Positions 1-5,455 of a DNA stretch of 8,190 nt are shown here, in pieces. Origin of the DNA: UMGS1484 sp045661365 (GTDB taxonomy: Bacteria; Bacillota; Clostridia; Oscillospirales; Acutalibacteraceae); NCBI GenBank assembly GCA_045661365.1, contig JAZRFL010000218.1:1-8190 (forward strand), read 5' to 3'. How positions within the stretch are numbered: position 1 is the first letter of the stretch; each line of letters opens with the position of its first letter. The notes under the pieces are model-generated. The model was not told where the DNA came from, searched no databases, and was given only the letters and a program-made list of their open reading frames with translations. A program made the position numbers and the translations under genes.

Positions 1-485
1 GTCGTGAAGTATATGGGGTGGAAAATAGCGATGCCGCCATTTTTAAAGGGGCTAACTACATTGTGACACCCACTGCCAAAAATACACCTCAAGCGATTGA
101 AGTGTGCAAAGAGTTGGGGCGAGAATTGGGATTTGCCAGAATTTCTTGCCTTTCCCCCGAAGAACACGACGATATGATTGGGTTTGTATCTCAGTTAACC
201 CACTGCATCGCCGTAACCCTAATGACCTGTACCGATTGTGAAGAATTGGTAGATTACACAGGCGACTCGTTCCGTGACTTGACCCGCATTGCCGCCATAA
301 ACGACGAAATGTGGAGCGAGTTGTTTTTAATGAACAAGCAACCGCTACTGGATAATATGGAAAAATTTATGGCAGAATTTGAACGATTGCATCAATTACT
401 CAAACAAGGAGATCGAGACAGCATTCGCAAAATGATGCAACTGTCCACCCGCCGCAGAAAACTGTTTAACAAACCCAAAGTATAA
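1..485 (+). CDS. tyrA: Prephenate dehydrogenase, C-terminal part (5' end outside window)
   Basis: This is the C-terminal part of a TyrA-type prephenate dehydrogenase, the NAD(P)-dependent cytoplasmic enzyme that converts prephenate to 4-hydroxyphenylpyruvate for tyrosine synthesis. The frame is open from the window edge (first full codon at 3). It reads REVYGVENSDAAIFKGANY, the usual linker between the Rossmann domain and the helical dimerisation domain. Family blocks follow in order: YIVTPT, LSPEEHD, SQLTH, GDSFRDLTRIA and MWSELFLMNK. The N-terminal NAD-binding glycine motif lies upstream of the window. A GTG at 18 could pose as a start, but it sits inside the conserved domain, so the gene is cut by the window and not short. 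The protein ends soon after the helical domain with a basic tail (TRRRKLFNKPK), so there is no C-terminal ACT regulatory domain. The aroG-like gene starts 15 bp downstream. Family assignment is firm; the choice between prephenate and arogenate as substrate cannot be read from this part. Confidence 0.93.
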   Translation, partial: REVYGVENSDAAIFKGANYIVTPTAKNTPQAIEVCKELGRELGFARISCLSPEEHDDMIGFVSQLTHCIAVTLMTCTDCEELVDYTGDSFRDLTRIAAINDEMWSELFLMNKQPLLDNMEKFMAEFERLHQLLKQGDRDSIRKMMQLSTRRRKLFNKPKV

Positions 486-487
486 AT

Positions 488-493
488 AGAGGT
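488..493 (+). promoter_or_regulatory. Ribosome binding site of the DAHP synthase gene
   Basis: AGAGGT begins 3 bases after the tyrA stop codon and lies 7 nt before the ATG at 501. It fixes that start. The tyrA-aroG gap is filled by this site alone, which leaves no room for a separate promoter and supports co-transcription. Confidence 0.8.
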
Positions 494-500
494 CCTGACT

Positions 501-1532
501 ATGAAAAACATGAAATTTTCCCGCAAATTGCCAATCCCTATGGAAGTCAAACAGATGTACCCCTGTACGCCAAAATTGACTGAAATCAAAGAAAAAAGCG
601 ACAAAGAAATACAGGCAATTTTTCGGGGGGAAAGCAATAAATTCTTATTGGTGATCGGTCCTTGTTCAGCCGACAATGAAGACGCGGTTTTGGAATACGC
701 ACATAGACTTCGCTCATTACAGGAAAAAGTGTCGGATAAAATTGTAATGATACCTCGTGTATATACCAACAAGCCCCGTACCACGGGAGAAGGCTACAAA
801 GGAATTTTACATCAACCCAATCCCAGCGAAAAGCCTGACTTATTTCAAGGTGTCGTTGCTATTCGCGAATTACACATGCGTGTGTTACAAGAAACAGGAT
901 TTGGTACTGCCGATGAAATGTTGTACCCTGACAATTATCGCTATCTTTCCGATCTACTTTCTTACGTAGCAATCGGTGCTCGATCGGTTGAAAACCAAGA
1001 ACATCGGTTAACCGCCAGCGGATTGGATATTCCTGTGGGAATGAAAAATCCTACCAGCGGCGACCTTTCCGTCATGATGAATTCGATCACCGCCGCCCAA
1101 AACTCTCATACCTTTATTTATCGCGGATGGGAAGTTACCAGTACGGGCAACGATTTAGCACACGCTATTTTAAGAGGCTACGTAAACAAGCACGGAAATC
1201 CTCTTTCTAACTATCATTACGAGGATCTACGCTTCTTACACGAAATGTACCAACAGTCCAAGTTGTCCAATCCTGCGGTGTTAGTGGATGTCAATCACTC
1301 CAATTCGGGTAAACAATATTTAGAACAGATCCGCATTGCCAAGGAAATTATAAACAGTCGCAGGTACAACCCTGATTTGGCCGTATTTGTAAAAGGCTTA
1401 ATGATCGAAAGTTATTTGCAAGACGGATGTCGTAAAATCGGTGAAGACGGCTACGGGAAATCCATAACCGATCCTTGCTTGGGATGGGAAAAAACCGAAC
1501 GGCTTGTTTTGGATTTGGCCGACCAATTATAA
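501..1532 (+). CDS. aroG: 3-deoxy-7-phosphoheptulonate (DAHP) synthase, class I AroG-like
   Basis: This enzyme condenses phosphoenolpyruvate and erythrose 4-phosphate to DAHP, the first step of the shikimate pathway, in the cytoplasm. At 343 aa it has the length and motif order of the E. coli AroF/AroG/AroH group (class I alpha): GPCS at 53-56, KPRTT at 91-95 (phosphate binding), GARSVENQEHR at 159-169, VGMKNPTSG at 179-187, DVNHSNSGK at 263-271, GLMIESYL at 299-306 and SITDPCLGWE at 321-330. By alignment to the E. coli family the metal ligands would be Cys55, His266, Glu303 and Asp324, and all are present. It keeps an N-terminal extension of about 45 residues, the element that in E. coli enzymes takes part in feedback inhibition by aromatic amino acids. 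Effector choice cannot be read by eye; the tyrA neighbour makes tyrosine a reasonable guess. It follows tyrA directly and ends 8 bp before a strong hairpin terminator. The symbol could equally be aroF. Confidence 0.95.
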   Translation: MKNMKFSRKLPIPMEVKQMYPCTPKLTEIKEKSDKEIQAIFRGESNKFLLVIGPCSADNEDAVLEYAHRLRSLQEKVSDKIVMIPRVYTNKPRTTGEGYKGILHQPNPSEKPDLFQGVVAIRELHMRVLQETGFGTADEMLYPDNYRYLSDLLSYVAIGARSVENQEHRLTASGLDIPVGMKNPTSGDLSVMMNSITAAQNSHTFIYRGWEVTSTGNDLAHAILRGYVNKHGNPLSNYHYEDLRFLHEMYQQSKLSNPAVLVDVNHSNSGKQYLEQIRIAKEIINSRRYNPDLAVFVKGLMIESYLQDGCRKIGEDGYGKSITDPCLGWEKTERLVLDLADQL

Positions 1533-1540
1533 AATACCAA

Positions 1541-1586
1541 AAATAAATCGACACGAAACTACGTGCAGTTTCGTGTCGATTTATTT
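1541..1586. terminator. Bidirectional intrinsic terminator, 20-bp perfect stem
   Basis: Arms 1541-1560 and 1567-1586 are perfect inverted complements around the 6-nt loop ACGTGC. The inner part of the stem is GC-richer (CGACACGAAACT) and the outer ends are A/T (AAATAAAT with ATTTATTT). On the plus strand it is followed by CATTTTTATTT, and on the minus strand the stem ends in ATTTATTT followed by TTGG, so both directions have a T-rich exit. It lies between two convergent stop codons (1532 plus, 1592 minus) and should end transcription from both sides. Confidence 0.9.
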
Positions 1587-1591
1587 CATTT

Positions 1592-2416
1592 TTATTTCAA
1601 ATTTTTGAGTAGCACACGCACGCGACCTTCACCATCACAAACAATGGAATCTTGATCGCTCAAACGCTTTCCTTTTACAATTAAAGTCCCATTACGGATC
1701 TCTACAACGCTGAAGTCACCTTTTTGCGTTTCGTACCGAAGATCTTCTACCGCTAACGTATGCCCTGCTAAGTCAATGGTAGGATACTGTTCGGAAAAGA
1801 CCAACGCCTCACCATAAGTAATATCACGAGTAATATAAACAGTTGTATCACTATTGGTTGCAATCAGGTTTTCCACATTGTCAGCGATGGCAATTTCATT
1901 GCCTTCGTTTGACGTATATAACTGAACCCGCACAGTAATACCGGGGACTACGGGAATGGTGTGTTTTACTTCCGCACCGCCCGGAGAAACCACCTGACTG
2001 TTGTGCGAACGAAAGATAGGTCGGGAAGTTCCGTCTTCTTGTAGCTCAGAGGCGATCAGCAAATAATTAAATGCTGCTTTTCCTTCTCCAACATTGTAAA
2101 TCGTCACGCCAAGTTGCGTAGTGGAAGAATCCAAAGAAACGGTCTCGTCGCAAAAATTGTCACCATATACGCCGGTAAATAAATTGTCACCGTAGCGAAC
2201 ACCGTTGGCATCTTTCAACACATACATTTGCAATTGATACGTATCTTCTACCGAAGGCGCATCATCACCAATATAGCCGCTTTCTTTAAACCATACTACG
2301 ATCGAAACCATAGTACACGCAAAAGAAATCACCAACAAAATCGCCATAGAACGAATCTGCCGCACCAAAGTGGGCGGCAGATGTTCGACTGCGGTGCTGC
2401 TATGTTGTTTTAACAC
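1592..2416 (-). CDS. Unrecognised membrane-anchored extracytoplasmic protein downstream of signal peptidase
   Basis: I do not recognise this family. From the chosen GTG at 2416 it is 274 aa: a short cytoplasmic N-terminus, one hydrophobic segment at about residues 24-43 (core AILLVISFACTMVSIVVWF), then about 230 residues that are probably outside. These are rich in beta-prone and acidic residues. Near the C-terminus TIDLAGHTL (about 213-221) followed by IRNGTLIVKG (about 240-249) resembles the repeating turns of right-handed beta-helix surface proteins, but only about two turns are visible. No good A-x-A cleavage site follows the hydrophobic segment, so it is more likely an uncleaved anchor. 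A GTG at 2425 is in frame, but AGGTGA (2427-2422) overlaps it and sits 5 nt before the GTG at 2416, so 2416 is preferred. The gene begins 20 bp after the signal peptidase stop and shares its transcript, which suggests a partner or substrate role by context only. Confidence 0.8.
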   Translation of the reverse strand: MLKQHSSTAVEHLPPTLVRQIRSMAILLVISFACTMVSIVVWFKESGYIGDDAPSVEDTYQLQMYVLKDANGVRYGDNLFTGVYGDNFCDETVSLDSSTTQLGVTIYNVGEGKAAFNYLLIASELQEDGTSRPIFRSHNSQVVSPGGAEVKHTIPVVPGITVRVQLYTSNEGNEIAIADNVENLIATNSDTTVYITRDITYGEALVFSEQYPTIDLAGHTLAVEDLRYETQKGDFSVVEIRNGTLIVKGKRLSDQDSIVCDGEGRVRVLLKNLK

Positions 2417-2436
2417 ATCAATCACCTATTATTGAA

Positions 2437-3270
2437 TTACTCTTGTGTGTCCGCTTCGACAACAGGCTCGTCGGCCGCAGGTCCTTCAGCGGGATCACTT
2501 GTTCCCACGGCGAGCTGCCCGCTTTTGGCAGTCGGGGGAGCCACGTCAGTATCTACCCCCATTTGAGCACGCAAGCGGGCCAATTCTTCCATCATATCTT
2601 GTGCTTTTTGGCGCTCGGTTTCCATTTCGGCACGTTGTTCGTCTAAAATCTCTTGTTGTTCTTTGCGATATTTACGCATCAGTTTAACAAACTTAACAAC
2701 TTGAATGACAATCAACAACAGGAAAGGAATCAAAATAATGGTAAAATAACCGATACCGCTTTCATCTTTAATGAATTCAAATAAACTACCCAAGAAAGGA
2801 ATCGTGCCCGCATAACGTCCATATACGTTGGTTGCCAATGCCAATTCGCGGTCTTCTATGGGGTTGTTGTCACCTTTGGTAACAAAAGCCAAGTTACCGT
2901 CTTCATCGGTCGTGATTTCCATAATTCTGTGGGTATTAAGTTGTCCGTAAATAGAAGGGTCAGTAGAATAGAAGGTGATGATATCGCCAACCTTCAAATC
3001 CTCGGCTCTAATAGCGTCGGGATCTTCATCAATAACCGTTGCTCCCTCCGGAACGTAGGTAACGTTTTCCGTAATAACTATATCCCCTTTATCAATGGTA
3101 GGCTCCATTGATTGGGTGATAACCGAATTGAGTTTATAACCAAAAACCCCACGGTTATCCTTGCCAACCGTATGCATAGAAACAATGGTAAATACCATAA
3201 CAAATACGGTAATCACAACCAAAACAACGGTAATGACAGAAACAATTTTTTTCCAAACTTCTTTGTTCAC
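2437..3270 (-). CDS. sipW: Signal peptidase I, SipW/ER (S26B) type, with C-terminal coiled coil
   Basis: This is a membrane serine protease that removes signal peptides from exported proteins. With the GTG at 3270 it is 277 aa. It has a hydrophobic segment at about 9-32, then the catalytic block SVITQSMEPTIDKGDIVI with Ser54, NTHRIMEI with His114, and VTKGDNNPIED with Asp134. Ser/His rather than Ser/Lys chemistry is the mark of the SipW/archaeal/ER-type branch. A second membrane segment lies at about 174-195. Beyond it comes a charged helix at about 198-238 (RKYRKEQQEILDEQRAEME and on), which looks like a coiled coil, and then an Ala/Pro/Glu/Asp tail to 277. The tail is longer than in typical SipW proteins. 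The start is set by GGAGGTG 8 nt upstream. A longer in-frame reading from TTG 3360 is ruled out because it would put the promoter inside the gene. The symbol reflects the enzyme type, not proven orthology. Bacterial SipW enzymes process a few dedicated substrates such as TasA in Bacillus. Confidence 0.9.
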   Translation of the reverse strand: MNKEVWKKIVSVITVVLVVITVFVMVFTIVSMHTVGKDNRGVFGYKLNSVITQSMEPTIDKGDIVITENVTYVPEGATVIDEDPDAIRAEDLKVGDIITFYSTDPSIYGQLNTHRIMEITTDEDGNLAFVTKGDNNPIEDRELALATNVYGRYAGTIPFLGSLFEFIKDESGIGYFTIILIPFLLLIVIQVVKFVKLMRKYRKEQQEILDEQRAEMETERQKAQDMMEELARLRAQMGVDTDVAPPTAKSGQLAVGTSDPAEGPAADEPVVEADTQE

Positions 3271-3278
3271 GGAATGAA

Positions 3279-3285
3279 CACCTCC
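3279..3285 (-). promoter_or_regulatory. Strong ribosome binding site fixing the signal peptidase start
   Basis: GGAGGTG on the minus strand lies 8 nt before GTG 3270. It decides the start, since the open frame runs 30 codons further upstream into the promoter. Confidence 0.85.
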
Positions 3286-3331
3286 AAATAATCTATCGCA
3301 CTTGCGAGGAGTATATCGATTCACACGATTA

Positions 3332-3360
3332 ATTATAGCACATCTTTTGTCATGATTCAA
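3332..3360 (-). promoter_or_regulatory. SigA-type promoter of the signal peptidase operon
   Basis: Read on the minus strand, TTGAAT (3360-3355) is a 4/6 match to the -35 box. A 17-nt spacer leads to a perfect TATAAT -10 box (3337-3332). TGC directly precedes the -10, giving an extended -10 (TGnTATAAT). The expected transcription start is near 3325, leaving a leader of about 55 nt before GTG 3270. The -35 box lies 20 bp past the hisK stop, so the promoter separates the two-gene envelope module from the dnaG-rpoD operon. Confidence 0.85.
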
Positions 3361-3379
3361 CTATTATTTTTATAAATAA

Positions 3380-4135
3380 TCACAATAAGTTTTTTAAAAG
3401 TGGAATTGTAAACCTTTTCGCCCATTGCTCACCTTGCATGTGCAGTTGTTTGTTAGATAAAACATCAGCTTGGTGAGCATCGCACCCAATAATTCCACAA
3501 TTTCCGACCTCACCAGCAATTTTCCAAAAGTTCTCATTGGGATACCAGCGGTTGTCCATAAGACCTAACAGATTAATTTCCAGCGGGATATTCCGTTCTT
3601 TACAGAACCTACAATAATCGGTCATCTGCTTCTGATACTCTTGCGGATCTCCCACAAAACGCATTACATCGGGGTGCGCATGGTATAAAAACTTGCCGGT
3701 TGCCAAGCCCTCTTTTACTTGCGCTATATATTGGCTAAGCAAACGCGGATCTTCGGTAGGAGCACTGCACATGGGTGCCCCTTCTTCGTTATACAGTGCG
3801 TGCTGACCCAACAAAAGATAGTCGATATCATACGGCTCAATAAACTCCAAAAAACGTGGAAAAACCGCAGGGTAATACTCAGCCTCAAATCCAATCAAAA
3901 TACGAATATCTTTGGCATATTCTTTTTGCAACGAACGCAAGGTGTACACGTAATCTTCGGTCTCTTGCAATTTCATGCGGAATCCCGAATAATACTCCCC
4001 TTCAAAGGGCATGGGAGCATGATCGGCAAATCCAAGGACCTCGAGACCTCCCAATATGGCTTGCTCTATGTATTCCCGCTCGGTTCCCGTTGCATGGTTA
4101 CATCGAAACGTATGTGTATGGTAATTAGCAATCAT
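3380..4135 (-). CDS. hisK: PHP-family phosphatase, histidinol-phosphatase type
   Basis: This is a cytoplasmic metal-dependent phosphoesterase of the PHP superfamily, most like the HisK/HisJ histidinol-phosphate phosphatases that make histidinol in histidine synthesis. At 251 aa it is close to family length and carries the full set of metal ligands in order: YHTHTFRCNHA (His6, His8, His14), GFADHAP (Asp38, His39), IGFEAEYYP (Glu84, Glu86), LLGQH (His112), YHAHPDV (His152, His154) and GCDAHQ (Asp219, His221). The ATG at 4135 overlaps the last 11 bases of the upstream gene, and GGTGA lies 6 nt before it, which points to coupled translation. No other his gene is in the window. The context (replication, transcription and Fe-S genes) does not itself support a histidine role, so another phosphomonoester substrate is possible. 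The fold and metal site are secure; the substrate is moderately sure. Confidence 0.88.
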   Translation of the reverse strand: MIANYHTHTFRCNHATGTEREYIEQAILGGLEVLGFADHAPMPFEGEYYSGFRMKLQETEDYVYTLRSLQKEYAKDIRILIGFEAEYYPAVFPRFLEFIEPYDIDYLLLGQHALYNEEGAPMCSAPTEDPRLLSQYIAQVKEGLATGKFLYHAHPDVMRFVGDPQEYQKQMTDYCRFCKERNIPLEINLLGLMDNRWYPNENFWKIAGEVGNCGIIGCDAHQADVLSNKQLHMQGEQWAKRFTIPLLKNLL

Positions 4136-4595
4136 AAGCGTTCACCGAATTTTCTTGCAAATATTGTTCCAAAATACCGACGGCGTCTTCCACCAACAAA
4201 GCACATGGTCTCACTTTATAATACTCGTTATCGCGTTTAGCGGGATCGGCAGACAATTTTCCGGGGAGACCTGCCAGCAAATCTTTACAAACCAACGTTT
4301 GGTGCTTGGTTTCAAACGCCTCCGCCAAATGACGAATTCGTCGATAAGCCAATGTTTTTGCCTCGTTATCGCAAGGGGTGGGAAATCCGTATATCAATCC
4401 CGCTACCATAAACATACCGGTTACGGCACCGCATACGTTGCGAAGTCCACCCATACCGCCGCCAAAGACACTTGACAATTTCCCTGCCGTGACGATATCT
4501 AACCCGGTTATATCAGAAAAAGACAACACCACCGCTTGGGAGCAAGTATACCCTTCCAAAAACAATTGGCGACCTTTTTGCTGTCGTTGTGTCAT
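4125..4595 (-). CDS. CGAxxG-motif four-cysteine putative redox protein (C_GCAxxG_C_C family)
   Basis: This is a small cytoplasmic protein of a family described as putatively redox active, with four conserved cysteines and a CGAxxG motif; its reaction is not known. From ATG 4595 it is 156 aa. Conserved parts are YTCSQAV (Cys18), VFGGGMGGLRNVCGAVTG (Cys55 in CGAVTG, 55-60), TLVCKDLL (Cys103) and RPCALLVEDAV (Cys131). Cys75 and the terminal Cys156 are extra. There is no signal peptide or convincing membrane segment. A TTG at 4637 is in frame, but ATG 4595 is chosen because GAGGGG lies 8 nt upstream and the sequence start then matches the family. The upstream mrp stop is at 4601, only 5 bp away. 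The four cysteines next to an Fe-S carrier ATPase suggest, as inference only, that the protein binds a metal or Fe-S cluster. Confidence 0.88.
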   Translation of the reverse strand: MTQRQQKGRQLFLEGYTCSQAVVLSFSDITGLDIVTAGKLSSVFGGGMGGLRNVCGAVTGMFMVAGLIYGFPTPCDNEAKTLAYRRIRHLAEAFETKHQTLVCKDLLAGLPGKLSADPAKRDNEYYKVRPCALLVEDAVGILEQYLQENSVNAYDC

Positions 4596-4600
4596 AGTCG

Positions 4601-5422
4601 TTACCCCTCTAACGAAGCAAACAATTGATCCAACCAATCGCCATCAAACAGTTCGGTCATACCGGCATCTACACCAGCTGCCAATTTAGGATCTATCGGC
4701 AGTTTTGCTACCATGGGAATCCCATACTGTTTAGCAGTTTCTTCCGCATGACTTTGACCGAAGATCTCATGTTTTTCACCACAATCGGGACATTGAAAAT
4801 ACGACATATTTTCTACAAGACCCAATACCGGAACATTCATAAGCTCTGCCATACGTACCGCCTTGCCCACGATCATGGAAACCAATTCTTGGGGAGCGGT
4901 TACCACTACGATTCCATCGATGGGAATCGACTGAAACACAGTCAATGGAACATCACCTGTGCCTGGCGGGCAATCGATAAACATATAATCTACGTCGCCC
5001 CACAACACGTCGGACCAAAATTGTTTTACAGTACCTGCAATGACGGGGCCACGCCAAACAACCGGATCGGTTTCGTTTTCCAACAACATATTTAAAGACA
5101 TAACCTTGATTCCGGTTTTTGTGGTTGCGGGATAAATCCCGTTATCGTCAGCCAACGCACGGTCTTTAATCCCAAAACTTTTCGGAATAGAAGGTCCGGT
5201 GATGTCGGCATCTAAGATAGCCGTGGTATATCCTTTGCGCGCCGCCAATACCGAAAGCATAGCAGTTACCATGGATTTACCTACCCCGCCTTTACCGCTG
5301 ACAACGGCAATCACTTTTTTGACCTTGGTAGTTTGATGAGGTTCTACCAAAAAACTTTGGGGGGCAGTTCTGATTCCGCAATCTTTGCCGCAGGTTGAAC
5401 AATTATGAGTACATTCGCTCAT
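4601..5422 (-). CDS. mrp: Mrp/NBP35-type P-loop ATPase, iron-sulfur cluster carrier
   Basis: This is a cytoplasmic ATPase of the Mrp/ApbC/NBP35 family that holds and passes on Fe-S clusters to target apoproteins. It is 273 aa. An N-terminal cysteine cluster Cys4-x3-Cys8-x2-Cys11-x3-Cys15 resembles the N-terminal [4Fe-4S] ligand set of NBP35. Then come the deviant Walker A SGKGGVGKS (42-50), the A' motif DADITGPSIP (71-80), WRGPVIAG (123-130), the Walker B region DCPPGTGD (150-157), and CPDC (211-214), whose CxxC bridges a cluster at the dimer interface in this family. The MinD-like DUF59 domain found at the N-terminus of some Mrp proteins is absent. The ATG at 5422 has AGAGG 10 nt upstream, 33 bp past the rpoD stop. 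Position directly before a four-Cys protein gene suggests a client relationship. Confidence 0.93.
   Translation of the reverse strand: MSECTHNCSTCGKDCGIRTAPQSFLVEPHQTTKVKKVIAVVSGKGGVGKSMVTAMLSVLAARKGYTTAILDADITGPSIPKSFGIKDRALADDNGIYPATTKTGIKVMSLNMLLENETDPVVWRGPVIAGTVKQFWSDVLWGDVDYMFIDCPPGTGDVPLTVFQSIPIDGIVVVTAPQELVSMIVGKAVRMAELMNVPVLGLVENMSYFQCPDCGEKHEIFGQSHAEETAKQYGIPMVAKLPIDPKLAAGVDAGMTELFDGDWLDQLFASLEG
4604..4609 (-). promoter_or_regulatory. Ribosome binding site inside the last codons of mrp
   Basis: GAGGGG on the minus strand is made of the last two mrp codons (GAG GGG), immediately before the TAA stop, and lies 8 nt before ATG 4595. This decides the start of the CGAxxG gene and makes its translation likely to depend on ribosomes finishing mrp. 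Confidence 0.75.
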
Positions 5423-5455
5423 GGTTAATTTGCCTCTTTTCTTAACTTACGAGAA

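Noticed and set aside
3271..3360. N-terminal extension of the signal peptidase by 30 codons up to TTG 3360
   Set aside because: This stretch holds a complete -35/-10 promoter and a strong Shine-Dalgarno placed for GTG 3270, so it is leader and not coding.
3363..3380. Short A/T inverted repeat after hisK (ATTATT/AATAAT) as a terminator
   Set aside because: Only six A/T pairs around a 6-nt loop and no T-run at its exit; too weak to claim as an intrinsic terminator.
3719..4240. Plus-strand open frame of 173 aa opposite hisK and the CGAxxG gene
   Set aside because: It lies antisense to two genes with clear family motifs and has no ribosome binding site or recognisable domain.
4596..4637. Longer form of the CGAxxG protein from TTG 4637
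   Set aside because: It would overlap mrp by 37 bp with a rare start, while ATG 4595 has a good ribosome binding site and fits the family N-terminus.
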